From Tachypleus tridentatus (lineage: Eukaryota > Arthropoda > Merostomata > Xiphosura > Limulidae), in NCBI RefSeq assembly GCF_004210375.1, contig NC_134827.1, positions 101,851,285 to 101,915,284 of the forward strand: a stretch of DNA of 64,000 nt, given 5' to 3'. Shown in pieces: positions 1 to 11,660 of this stretch. Position numbers and translations under genes: made by a program. Under the pieces are notes generated by a model. The model was not told the origin of the DNA, did no database searches, and was given only the letters and a program-made list of their open reading frames with translations. Numbering within the stretch: the first letter of the stretch is position 1; each line of letters starts with the position of its first letter.

Positions 1-456
1 ATGACCAAATATATTGTTAACAGCCAGGGTATCCACTGATGAAACAATTCGTTGTGATGTTTTTAAGTGAGAATGTAAGAAAACTATACTTAGTTATTGT
101 GAGGTTAGTTTTTTGATTTTTATATATATATGTAGCTTGTTTTTAATTGGTCAAATTTTATAAACCAGTCAGTATACCAAATGGAAGTAATAAAATATTA
201 TTATTTTATAAGGCTCCTATTTGGATATTTAGCACCAAAAAGTATTGATTTGTGATAAATGTTTCTCTTCATTTTTGATAAATCTTTGAAATGGTAATGA
301 AAATTTGTATACCTGTAATTAACTTTTACTGTTTTTGATTTTTTGTAAACTTAACTTTCTATATTTAATAGAAGTGCTGAACCATATAATAATATTTCTG
401 TATCTGAATGTGTTGTATTGTTTATATGTCTCTGTTTCATTTCATTTTTTTTGTAG

Positions 457-519
457 GCGTACGCAGCAGGTGGAGTTGGCTCGATAGTTAGAGTGCTGAC
501 AGATAGAAAAAAAGTGTAG
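457..519 (+). CDS. Possible terminal exon of an unidentified upstream gene (partial)
   Basis: A T-rich tract ending in TTTTTTGTAG (447-456) looks like a 3' splice acceptor. It is followed by a short open frame read in phase 0, giving 20 residues (AYAAGGVGSIVRVLTDRKKV) before a TAG at 517-519. The other two phases stop after about 9-10 residues. A perfect AATAAA at 570-575, followed by a GT-rich stretch, fits a short 3' UTR. The peptide is small and glycine-rich with a basic end. I do not recognise the family, and the rest of the gene would lie left of the window. A 20-residue frame can arise by chance, so this rests mainly on the acceptor plus poly(A) signal. Confidence 0.35.
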   Translation, partial: AYAAGGVGSIVRVLTDRKKV

Positions 520-569
520 CTTTACAAACAAGATATATTAGTGTAGTTCTTAGATCTAGAACTTATAAA

Positions 570-575
570 AATAAA
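570..575 (+). promoter_or_regulatory. Poly(A) signal after the candidate terminal exon
   Basis: AATAAA lies 51 bases after the TAG at 517-519 and is followed by GTGTGTTATTATG, a plausible GU-rich downstream element. Further AATAAA motifs near 786, 872 and 1554 could be alternative sites, or chance in AT-rich DNA. Confidence 0.35.
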
Positions 576-1935
576 GTGTGTTATTATGTATTATTTGGGT
601 GAATGATTGAAAAAAAAAAACCATATTAAATATGGCTTATACTGTACTAAAAGAATCTCAGTATTTGTCTGAGCACTAAAAACATAAAATATTGATAAAT
701 GGTATCTGTACCCAATTTGTAAATCAGAAATTGTTTTGGAAGCTAAGTTACCATTGATGTGTTTTTTTTTTTAAATAGGTTTTACAAATAAAGTCCCAGA
801 CCATTACCATAATTGTAAGATTACACTGATCTTTAGACGATTATAATAGTTTTAAGACTTTTAAAAACACCAATAAAGTTGTGTTTTATTTTTATATTTT
901 ACTGAAAAATGTGTTACCATTGTTTAACATAGATCCATATTTGAATTCTAATTGTAAATCTGAAAATGAACATCGCAGTTTTGTTTATGTTTTTTGTAAT
1001 ACTTTACTATTTCGAAACCAGCAGGAAGTATACTGACATATTTAATATTTGTGTTGTCTTGTTTTTTTGTAACCATATATATAAATGTGTGACATAGTGT
1101 AGCTAGTTTCTTATGCATTTTAAGCTGTATTGTAAAGAGAGAGAAAAATGTTTAGTGTTGTTCATACAGTTTGCTTGCTTAATGACATAATTGTGACAAT
1201 CAGTTGAAAGCGTAACAAAGGAAATTAATACCTTTGGTGATATAGTGATATTTTTTGAAATCGTACAAATAGTTTTTTCCTTCCTTATAATACTAGTGTA
1301 GCAGTATTATGACAATGAATTAGTCCAGCAAAATTGAGTCCACAAATCATATCTACGAAGTTTCAAAGTACTTGCTTGATATTAATTTAATGAAATTTGT
1401 CCATTTTTTTATTGATTAAAATATTTGACAGTAATATATATTCCTTCAAGTTAAACTGTTTGAAACCATCCAGCGTAGTCTTATTCAAAGCAGCTTGATT
1501 TCAAGAGAGTGTTAGGCCTAGGCCATGACGGTTGTTAGAAATGTTTTTAAGAAAATAAAAGTTTTTAATTAATTGAATGCAAGACTGAGTTTCTGTGTAA
1601 GTTTATAATAATCTTGTTTTATGTAAATGAAGATACTTTCGAATTTTGATGATAAAATAATATTGTGTAAATATCGATAAAACTTAATTATCGGTTCTAT
1701 AAAACTAAATTTCCTGACTATACTTTACAAAAAATAAAAAAAAAAAAAAAAAAAAATTTAGGGTTAGCAATTAGAAACACCGACTCCATTTTAAGATGGC
1801 TTACCTTTTATACATATTCTAATTTTTCTAATGTAAAAACTGATAAGACTAGAATTATGGTAACGTATAACGTAGTTTTTATTAGAAAAGCGATACTAAT
1901 GCAATACGTATCTACTGAGTTTACATTGTCATATA

Positions 1936-2230
1936 CAACGCAAACTGGCCTGGCATGGCCAGGTGGTTAGGGTGCTCGACTTATAATCTGAGGGTTGCAA
2001 GTTCGAATCTCCGTCACACCAAACATGCTCACCTTTTCAGCTGTGGGGGCGTTAAAATGTGACGTTCAATCCCACTATTCATTAGTAAAAGAGTAGTCCA
2101 AGAGTTGGCAGTAGATGGTGATGACTACCTGCCTTCCCTCTAGTCTTACACTACAAAATGAGGGACGACTAGTGCAGATAGCCCTCGTGTAACTTTGCGC
2201 GAAATTAAAAAGAAACCAAGCAACGCAAAC
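1936..2230 (+). mobile_element. tRNA-derived SINE, family A, full length with 10-bp TSD
   Basis: The copy runs 1946-2220 and is flanked by perfect direct repeats CAACGCAAAC at 1936-1945 and 2221-2230. The head is tRNA-like, with A-box-like TGGCCAGGTGGTTAGG and B-box-like GTTCGAATC and a CGT at the anticodon position (TCGAC..ATAATC here is mutated). A conserved body follows (AGAGTTGGCAGT, GATGACTA, CTTCCCTCTAGTCTTACACT), then the tail AGATAGCCCTCGTGTAACTTTGCGCGAAATT and an A-rich end. The TSD shows insertion by LINE-type retrotransposition. Confidence 0.9.
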
Positions 2231-3076
2231 AAATTCATCTGAACTTATTTACGACCCAATATGTAAAAATTTTTTGTACTGAAACCTCAACTTTCAGTAG
2301 TTACATGGTGAGCCTAAGGTTTCAGTTCTCTTGGTGTGAACAGCAAATATAGCCCATCGTGTAGCATTGTGCTTAACAACAAACAACCACTTAAACATTC
2401 TTAAGAAACTCGATTGTTTCAAACATGTTCATGTATCACGTTAATGACTGTTGGAGTTAAAATTATTGATCTTTGGACAATTGGGTCAAGAAAATTAGAA
2501 TGGCTTTTTGTCAAATAACATTAGTATCGCCATTTTCTTTAGCGCTATGTACAATATTTGAATATCCAATCTCTTCACCTCTGGCTACCCCCGTGATCAG
2601 TAATTACACAGCTTAGAAGTACTAACCCTTTTGTTGCAGTTTTGTTAAAGTACAGGTAACACCTATATTTCGCTCTCTCTTTTTATTTTCCGACGTAAAT
2701 ACCTTTGATTTTGCGATTATGAAAGTTGCAAGGCACAACATTTTAGTGAATTGAAGAAAGTGACATCTGTATTCTTAAGTCGTGTCAGTAAAGCAAAATG
2801 AATTATTCCAGGAAGGGGGGGGGAAACGATTTGCTACAATTCATAAATCTGATATAGCGCATAAAAACAGTTCTTTACTGAAAGTAACTCAAGAATAACG
2901 GTTTATTGCAGCTAAAGTATGAATTTCTTTTGAAAATATGAAAAAGATGTATCACACAAATTTAGGGCTAGAAAAATGAGAATGAGTACTGATAATAATG
3001 GTAAAACAAAGCACTCGGACATACTTCCAAATCATTTTGTCAACTCATGATGACGAGAAACCCTTTGGAGGTAAAA

Positions 3077-3245
3077 ATGTATCTCAGGACGGCTGGTATG
3101 GGTGTTAACACTTTTACCAAAATAAAGTAGAGAATAACGTTTCGACCTTCTTAGGTCATCTTCAGGTTTATAAGGTCGAAACATTGTTCTCTGCTTTACT
3201 AGTAAAAGTGTTAATACCCAAAGTGTTAATTCTGAGATACATTTT
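3077..3245. repeat. Foldback repeat, two inverted copies of a dispersed element
   Basis: AAAATGTATCTCAG at the left is mirrored by CTGAGATACATTTT at the right. Internal motifs also pair: GTTTCGACCTTC with GGTCGAAAC, and AACACTTTTAC with GTAAAAGTGTT. The unit resembles single copies near 49450 and 59820, so this is a head-to-head pair of a dispersed repeat. No open frame of interest. Confidence 0.75.
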
Positions 3246-3761
3246 ATCAACTCTTCGTCAAACATATTCGATTTTGAGGTACCCAAACAGCCCATCGAAA
3301 TTTGACGATGGGCACATTTGACTGTGAACTTTGGAAAACATTAAGAGGAAAGGAGATAGAGATAACTCGAGTGTATTGCCTCAAAGTCTCTTTCAGTGTA
3401 AAAATCACACACAAAAAAATTGTAATGGTTCCATAAGTGGGGCTATTACAAAGAGTGCCATCTACAAAATGAAAAGGAACAGTAACATCTAAATATTTAT
3501 CTTGCCACCATTAGTTCTGAAAGCCTGTCTACAGTACTTTATTTTTCAAGTATTGTGTCGACGCGCCATATGAATGAAGAAATATAGGTAAAGTATCATT
3601 TGACACATTTTAGTAGTTTGTACGTATTTTATCAATATTATCTTAAGGTCATCGAGTAATGAGGTAAACGTCTTCAGAAAGTGCCCAAGTGACGTTAGAA
3701 GTATAGCAGTTTCGAAGATAATTATTTTTTAGCTGCACGTTCTTTGTTTTATAACATAATC

Positions 3762-3924
3762 TATAATGTGACGGTCAATCCCACCATTTGTTGGTAAAAG
3801 AGTAGCCCAAGAGTTGGCGGTGGGTGGTGATGACTAGCTGCCTTCCCTCTAGTCTTACACTGTTAAATTAGGAACGACTAGCACAGATAGCCCTCGCGTA
3901 GCTTTGTGCGAAATTCAGAAACAA
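3762..3924 (+). mobile_element. SINE family A, 5'-truncated
   Basis: The copy starts inside the body at TATAATGTGACGG and keeps AGAGTTGGCGGTGG, GATGACTAGCTGCC, CTAGTCTTACACTG and the tail AGATAGCCCTCGCGTAGC. The tRNA-like head is missing. No clear target-site duplication was found. Confidence 0.85.
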
Positions 3925-4641
3925 TTGCATAACCTTTTTAGCTTGATCATATAATATACTATGACAATAATTGTCTCTGCCGAAATTTATGACAAAATAC
4001 CCAACAACTGAGTCATAATCTAATATAAGTAAACAAGACTAAATTTATCACTGCTTGTTAAACTTACTTCATTTTGTTGGTATTCATTTCAGGCTTTCGG
4101 TGTCAAATATCTAAAACTAGCGAAGCAATAGGCCTAATAATAGTGATAAAAACTACATTAACCTCGGTTTGTTTAATTTCATTAATTAGTTCGTTGCGGA
4201 TTTAAAAAAACAAGCTATTAAAGACAAGAAAATAAATTTATAATGGAGTAACTGGTTAAAAACCGCAATATGGAGTACTTTTACTGCTGATACTAGACCT
4301 ATTGGTTTTACTGCTTTGGAAACGAGAAATCAATTGAACAGTTATGTATATGACAGACAACAACTATATTTAAAACACGTTTGTTTGTTTTTTCGAACAT
4401 GCTTGTAATTTGTAATTGGCAGGAAATATGTGTATTATGGTGTGTTTTTTTTTTGTAAAACTATCTTTAAAACTTATTATTCTCCATGCCACTTTCATTA
4501 AAATTTATTTCCTTATGACAAGTATTTTAAGGACATAATCATTTAAATTTTTTGATATTTGTTAGAGTCTTATCTGTGCGTTTGTTTTAGAGCAAAGGTA
4601 CACAGAGTACATATACAAGTTTTGTCCACAAAAAGGGATTG

Positions 4642-4709
4642 TACAGGCTGTTCGGAAAGTCACTGTGCAGTTTTGTATAAGTGCACATTGACTTTCCGAA
4701 TACCCTGTA
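4642..4709. mobile_element. 64-bp mariner-type mini inverted-repeat element
   Basis: The element at 4644-4707 is little more than two mariner-like terminal inverted repeats. Left CAGGCTGTTCGGAAAGTCA pairs with right TGACTTTCCGAATACCCTG around a loop of about 25 bases. TA dinucleotides at 4642-4643 and 4708-4709 match the TA target-site duplication of Tc1/mariner elements. It has no coding capacity. Confidence 0.75.
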
Positions 4710-4775
4710 CTTCGAATTTTAGCTTTGTGTGTCCGTAAGCCTATACCTGATTCATGTTACTATATCAGTAGTACC

Positions 4776-4900
4776 TCTGTGGTACACCGCTGTTACAGCG
4801 GTAAGTCTACGGATTTAAAACGCTAAAATCAGGGGTTCGATTCCCCTCGGTGGACTTAGCAGATAGCCCAATGTGGCTTTGCTATAAGAAACACACACAC
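4776..4900 (+). mobile_element. tRNA-derived SINE, family B
   Basis: Head with CTGTGGTACACCGC, GCGGTAAGTCTACGG and B box GGGGTTCGATTCCCC, then tail AGCAGATAGCCCAATGTGGC and a CA-rich end. Much shorter than family A because the long central body is absent. A second, more diverged copy follows directly. Confidence 0.8.
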
Positions 4901-5010
4901 AGTACCCCTGTGGGATAGTGGTAAGTTTACAGAATTACAACACTAAAATCCGAAGTTCGATTCCCAGTGATGGACGCAGTAGGTAGCACAATGTGGCTTT
5001 GCTCTAAAAC
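4901..5010 (+). mobile_element. SINE family B, second tandem copy, diverged
   Basis: The copy repeats the family B order: CCCTGTGGGATAGTGGTAAG, GTTCGATTCCC and GTAGGTAGCACAATGTGGC. It abuts the preceding copy in the same orientation, so the pair is either a dimer or two nearby insertions. Confidence 0.7.
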
Positions 5011-6799
5011 GACCAAAAAAAGCTAATTTGTTTGGATATATTATGTGTAACTAAATCTTTAACTACTAAATGTATGTAATAAAATCGTTAAAACATTTTA
5101 GTCCATCATCTTTCGCCAGCTTGTGGAATTAGATATAAGAAAGTTACGAACATGCATCAAGTCTGACAGTAACAGATGAGACTGCAGTCACTAATTACAG
5201 TATAATATAAAATGTTGATATTGTTTTATGAAAGTAAATTTAAAAAAAACTAACTTGTCTACTACCTCTTCCCCAGTGTATAGCTTGTATGCTTATCACA
5301 ATATACATAATTGTCTTTGATTCATCACTCATTCAGTATGCATATTTCACCACCTTCGTGAGAGTAAGAAACATTACATTTCATTCACTAAAGCATTCAT
5401 CAGATATACAAAACAACGACACGTAAAGCAAATCCTTTCAGCAGTAAAATACCCCTTTATGAATGCGGCTAGAATTTTTTTTTAACATGCAATAATTAAC
5501 GAACTATTTCACAAACCTTATTGAAAGTCGTGGCACTAATTTTATAAAATATTCGCAAAAAATATATCTGTAGAAACCAGAATATTTATTTTAAGAAATG
5601 TCAAAACTCCTAGTAACACTGACATTTTTGTTGACTGTTGTTACATATATATCTGCAATGGTCAAGGGTTAAGAGTTGAGTGAAGTCGAAAGATCTTCAC
5701 TTGAAACTACATTGAAAAGAAAAAGAAGGGAATTATTTGTAAGCATTTTCTATATTTACCAATTTTCATATTTTACATCCTTCGTTAATCCATTTGTAAA
5801 ATAAAAAATAAATTATATCAGTATTTCAGATTTTTCGTATACTTGGCGATTCCCGCTTGGTGGGTTTTTACTATCAGGTGCTTTGTATGTATGTGTCAAA
5901 GATTTATTTATTTTTTTCACCAGAGGTGAAATTCAAAATTGAATATGTGACGTAGAGGCCTTATGCATTAGTTAATTGGTCGTACCCTCTGATGTGGACA
6001 GCTGTTTTACTTATTCAACATTATTCACGGACCTAAATTAATTTAGGTTACTATATGGTGAAATAAAACGGAGTTAATATCTTATACATATTAGGCGTTT
6101 CGTTACCTGCCTCGTTTTTCAATGTCAATTAAGATTATTCCATGTTTTACAACGATTTCACACTTGGAGTGCTGTAATGGATATAGTTTTAGCTATAAAG
6201 CTGGCAGTGAACTTACTAACATTTATTTGATGGTTTCTCCATGGTTCCTTTTGGTAATAATCATATTACTAGACAAAGTGTAAATAAAACCAAGTCTCGA
6301 TATTTGGCAAGAGGCCTTCAACAAGATTACGTCATCTGGAGACGTCTAACGAGGCCAACGTCTCAACAACGTTAGATAATGTAAGGTTTTAATATACGTC
6401 ACTATCTGTTCACAGTAATTTTTATTCTATGCAGTAGCTTGAAATATTACAATACTTAAGCTATATTTATTTGTTAAGTAGGTATAAATTGTTATTAAAT
6501 TTGTACTGTAATTTATAAAGACGATATAATATGTATAACAAATTTACTCTGGATACGACACTGAACGTTGTAAGTGGCTGAATTAAAAGGACTTTTTCTG
6601 AGTCTGTAATATTAGAAATTTGAGAAGTAGTGCTAATACCTTTGTTTTAATTGATAAGTCAACGGAAGAAACATTCAATCAAATTAGAAGGTTATATACT
6701 CCCAAGTTAAAATTCCACATTTATGTTGTTTTTATCATCTTGCATTCTTTCGTAATTATTATATCTTGACTATTTTTCTTTTATTCTGTATATTCTTTT

Positions 6800-6910
6800 G
6801 TTATTATTAAGTTCACAGCTACACACTGGGCTATCTGTTCTATGCCAAACATGAGTATCGAAACCCTGATTTTGGCTTTATAATTCCGCAAAAAATATAG
6901 CTGAGACACA
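6800..6910 (-). mobile_element. Diverged SINE family C relic
   Basis: The minus-strand signature reads as TTCACAGCTACACACTGGGC, then CTATCTGTTC and ATCGAAACCCTGATTTT on the + strand. That is the reverse of the family C tail and B box. Both ends are unclear. Confidence 0.5.
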
Positions 6911-8002
6911 TGGGAACATTTCATTTATTTTGAATTGCATGTGTAAAATGAGATAATATTTAAACATGCCATAACTAGTTGCTGTAACACTTTTGAGCTT
7001 TGAAATTATTAGATTTGTTTTATAGTAAGTTTACCACATTAAGTTAATACGTGTTTGAGCTTGAATTTAAAATGAATTAAACAACCAAAAAAATGTAAAT
7101 GTTATTTAAAAAATGTAAAAATTTCAAATTCATTTGCACAGCTTGAGCTATAGTAGATGGTTGTAGAAGACATACTATATTTGTATAGGGTATTTTGAAC
7201 TACTGTTTTGAGATGTATTACTTCTGGTTGAATGTTTTATTTTTATTCAACCTATAAGATTTTATTTTTACGCATAATGTTGCTACAAAAACGTAGATTC
7301 CATTAATCATAAAAGATCGACAAAAGGCAAGCAAAGTTGAACTGCATTGAATGTCTCTTAGCAACAAAAAAAAAATCTTTATACACTAAATAAATCAGTG
7401 TACAGAATCCATGCGTGTTCGTGAGCGCTAACCATAATAGCATGGATTATCGACCCTCCACGGTGGTCTAAACCTTTCGTTCTCACTTGTTCCTCGCTGC
7501 ACATTACAGATTGCCCATCACGAGTATTTCAAAGTAGTGATTAATGAAAGTTATATTAGTGACTTTATTTCCGTACATTAGATTAAAAATATACGTAGTT
7601 CTTCGTTACTTGTTTTACTGAAAATCCATAAATTATTTATTTTCATTATTTGTCCAAATAATTTGAAGTAAAAACAAACAAACAAACAAACAAACGTTTT
7701 TGTCTTCTGACCACACATCCAGAATAATACTTTTATCGGTTTTATTATAGAAGCCAGTAAATAATTATAATACATCGATAAATACCATGGTAATTTAGTG
7801 TGTGTTTTAGTCCATCTAGAAATTGAATATAATCCCTTAGATCAAAGTTACTGTGTATCTACTTTTCTTTAAACTTTGTGAAATATTAGTTTAGTAGTTT
7901 CTTTTTTTATCTGTTACTTCTGGAAAGTAAGGTGTTCGTCGTGAAAAACTAACGAATTTTGTGTTACAGATTCAAAGACATTTTTTAATCACTTCTCAAG
8001 AT

Positions 8003-8446
8003 CAGGGGCGTAGATTTTTTACACCCAATGGGGGGGATGATTTTTGCAACCACTTATGTGGACTGTTCAATTTGCAAGTTGGTAATCTCTGATTACGTGA
8101 ACCTGAAAGCTGTAAACATGCAGTCACAGAGTAATCTTATTGCCACGATACCTGGATGTATACTTAGGCCACCTAACTGATACTTACGAACTATAATATA
8201 AGCGATAGAAGCACGCCTATATTAAAGATATACATTTCGGCTACTGAAAAAGCCTGCATCTAGGCCTAATAATTCGATTGGTAAGAACACGAGAATCACA
8301 TGAATAAACACAAAATTTGTAGGCCTGTGATGCAATAAAATAATTCAACAGACCAAACTGTAGGGGGGGTGATTGTATGCATCATACCCCCCACCTAAAA
8401 TGAAGGGGGATGCATACCGTCCATCCCCCCAGGATCTACGCCCTTG
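8003..8446. mobile_element. hAT-like non-autonomous element (MITE)
   Basis: The left end CAGGGGCGTAGAT and the right end ATCTACGCCCTTG are near-perfect inverted repeats of the CAGGG type seen in hAT elements. Just inside, G-rich CCAATGGGGGGGATGA pairs with C-rich TCCATCCCCCCAGG. Flanks share TCAAGAT (7994-8002 region, and 8451-8457), consistent with an 8-bp target-site duplication if three extra bases are allowed on the right. No transposase frame is present. Confidence 0.6.
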
Positions 8447-8847
8447 CGAGTCAAGATATTTTGAAGTTAGTTCATAAACTGAAATCAGACGCCAATTATA
8501 TTGTCGCAAACTATGTTTTAATATTTTAACTTAGACGTTTTGATTATTTACTAGGATGAGTTTTGGCTTGATGTAATATGTGAGAACTAGAAATTTGACA
8601 TGATGCGATGATCACGAAATTCCGAGTTTTTTGAGGACCTGAATAAAATATTGTAATAATATAAAAACAAAAGTGAGTTGGTGAGTCTGCTAGAGTATTT
8701 TTATTTGATTTCAGAGTTAGTGAGTCTGGTATTTAGCCAGTTTTGAATTTATGTTGTAGATGCAAGAAGAAATGTGACGAGAGAATGAGTGACAGTTTTA
8801 TTTGTGAAGTACAATTGCACTGTAAGGTTGTAGATCTTGTGATTAAA

Positions 8848-9142
8848 ATAATAATGTTTGTTTGTTTTTTTGAATTTCGCACAAAGCTACTCAAGGGATA
8901 TCTGTGCTAGCCGTCCCTAATTTAGTAGTGTAAGACTAGAGGGAAGGCAGTTAGTTATCACCATCCACCACCAACTCTTGGACTACTCTTTTACCAACGA
9001 ATAGTGTGATTGATCGTCATATTATAACGCCCCCACGGCTGTAAGGGCGAGCATATTTGGTGCGACCGGGATTCGAACCCTCGATCCTCAGATTACGAGT
9101 CGCACGTCTTAACACGCTTGGCCATACCGAGCCATAATAATG
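8848..9142 (-). mobile_element. SINE family A, full length with 9-bp TSD
   Basis: The copy is in reverse orientation and bounded by ATAATAATG at 8848-8856 and 9134-9142. On the + strand it reads from the GTTTGTTTG tail through TTCGCACAAAGCTACTC, GACTAGAGGGAAGGCAG and GGCTGTAAGGGCGAGC to the tRNA-like head GATTCGAACCC and TTGGCCATACC. All modules of the family are present. Confidence 0.9.
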
Positions 9143-10550
9143 ATATGCTTTCCCTTTTCTCAAATGGATTGGACTTTATTTTAACTCGCCCAATGATAGA
9201 AACCAGTACAACAATAACATTGGATTTTTAATGCTATGCCTTGATTTACATTAGGGTGTGCCTGATACTAAATAAAATAAATAACATTTTAAGCAGGTAA
9301 TTAGTGGAATGTAACATTTATATTCTTCTAAGACCGATTATTTCTTAACATAGTTTATGAAAAATGCTAAATTCCTTGCGCTCAGACTGCTTATTGCCCT
9401 AGATCATTCGTCTAAGGTACCAACTTTGTATTTTTGTGAAAAAATATTATTGTAAAACTTACACAATAGGTGAAAGTAAACTATGATTTTTCCACTGACA
9501 ACTCAGATAATATCCTGAGGATATAATCCCCTTAAATTGTGATAGGAATGACCAATCATCACGTGATTGCCCACACACCACCTGGTGATTTTCATTTAAA
9601 CATAAGAGAGTTGTAACGTCGAGATACTATCACATCATCTGATTTAATATTTAAGAACACTTACTGTCGACCTTTTGATTCAGCTTTACAGATGTACTCC
9701 TTCTCAAAATAGACGGCGCAGATAGCCTAATTGCTTTGCGCCATAAAACGCCAACTAACCAACCAACCATAAATAAACTAAGTGTTATCTCCAAGGAAAG
9801 GATAAAAAAATAACAAAGATAACTAGAATAAAAACTTGGAATAAGTAATTATTTTTAAGTAAATGTAAAATAAGAAAGAAGGAAATACATACCACACTTT
9901 CCCTTCTTTTATTTAAGACATATGTTCGAGCCGACATTAATTCTAACTTTAAAACCAACTGAATTTACAAAATAAAAGCAAAGTGCATAGATATAAATAC
10001 AACATGCTATTAAACTACAACAAAATGTACAGTAATTACTTAGAGCAAACACAATGCTTTTCTTCACTTTGCCCGCACCAGCAGATCCTTGAGTATAAGT
10101 TGCTTCTAACTGACCACTGCGGTGGTCCATAAGATTTCCTATCTTCAGATAGGACCCTTTTTAGCTTGTTCCTTTTTTAACAATACTCCGATTTCAGGTC
10201 GGATCATAAGGGAAACTTTCTTTAGCAAGGTCAACCTCAGACACTACAATGGATTGAGATGAACAGGACTACACCATATACACTTATAGTCTTATATTCA
10301 CTAAGGTTGACCTGTTAATCTGTGGACATCAAGATAAAACATTCCACACACAAATTTAGAAGTAAGTTTATAAGTGTTTTGGTAATCTAAAATATTTCAC
10401 TACATTACATTTAAATAATTCAATATGTATTTTAGTTTTGTACAATATTAGCTGTATTAAAAATTAAATTTCTTAGATAGTAATACTTACACGGACTAAT
10501 TGTAATAGGAAGAGTACATGCAGATTTACGTGTGACCATTATATATCATT

Positions 10551-10632
10551 AATATCTCTAAGCAGGCTAAATCTCGGCAGATATTCAGTGCATGTTAATA
10601 TCTCTAAGCAGGCTAAATCTCATCAGATATTC
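10551..10632. repeat. 46-bp tandem duplication
   Basis: AATATCTCTAAGCAGGCTAA starts at 10551 and again at 10597, and each is followed by AATCTC.GCAGATATTCA. There are just under two copies. Confidence 0.8.
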
Positions 10633-10829
10633 ATGAGTTAAGTACTGAAAATACTACTAGCAGGAAGACTATCTAGCTGATGACTTAGGGCATAGTGGGC
10701 ATAGAAGCTTTTGTGGGTTGTCTGTTACTTATAACCAAGACTATTTATTATTAGTTGCTATTATTATTGTAAAATTTATAGAAGCCCTTATGGTAGAAAT
10801 TACTACATGATTATTATTACCAGGTCAAT

Positions 10830-11660
10830 CTGAAAGCATTGTGTCCTCCATGAGCTGTGATTGACGTGTAGTTCTCTACTACAGTCATTCTTCTTTCTAA
10901 TTATAGAAAACACAAGTTTCAGCCCATTTGACAGCAATCTTATAGCAGTTCAGTGCCACTTGTACATGTGGATCTGCATTAGCAAAGGTCAGTTCATGAT
11001 AGCCTTTGGTGATTTAGTTGGGAACTTCACTCTTGGCAGTCTAGTGTTTTGAGTCCACTTTGTAGATATTGATTCAACTGTTATAAGTATAAAGTGAAAG
11101 TATAAAACTCTGATATCATCTCTGCTAGATGGAAAGCAGGTGGTAGACAATGATGTCCCTCTTAATCTCTCTGTGGTTAAGATGATGCCATAACCTGAGA
11201 CAGCTGGTTCATCTAGACAACCACAGTGGGGACATCTGTTACAATAATCACTGTTCCAAAGGCAGAATATCTGAGGGCCTGCTCTGCTCTGAACCTATTG
11301 AGACCTGTTTGACTCTCAAGAGGATTTAAATTTTGTAAAGATTTTTTGGATTTCCATCAGAGGTGTGTGAGCACATTTAGTATAGATGTCAATAATTTAT
11401 TAGATCACACTTTCAATGGGGCACTTCAGAAGTGGATCTTATTGCTTCCTTGTAAGGGCAGACTGCTTTCAGGGGATTTAGAAATGTTGATGTCTGCTAC
11501 TGGGCTGTCCGGAGGATCGACTCCTCTATGATCAATAAAATTTGTTGCATCTGTAGTTAGGCTGGCACTTAAAGCTTCACTTGATGGGAATCACCACGAC
11601 CAGTGGTGACCTCTGTGACATATGTAGTAAACTCTTTCAGGTTCACAAGTCGAGATCCAA
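10830..11660 (-). other. Possible degraded LINE fragment
   Basis: On the minus strand, broken frames read NRFRAEQALRYSAFG and, after a shift, CNRCPHCGCLDE around 11290-11215. This resembles the cysteine-containing end region of some non-LTR reverse transcriptases. Stops and frameshifts interrupt it throughout, and the match is by eye only. The + strand frames of 61-63 aa in the same stretch look like shadows. Confidence 0.25.

Noticed and set aside
1946-2020. tRNA gene (Thr-like) at the SINE heads
   Set aside because: The A and B boxes are present, but cloverleaf pairing is eroded, the sequence continues into the SINE body, and many dispersed copies have target duplications.
9909-10170. Minus-strand frame with LKIGNLMDHRSGQLEATYTQ and GAGKVKKSIV
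   Set aside because: The stretch looks somewhat protein-like, but it stops on both sides, has no splice signals I trust and matches no family I recognise.
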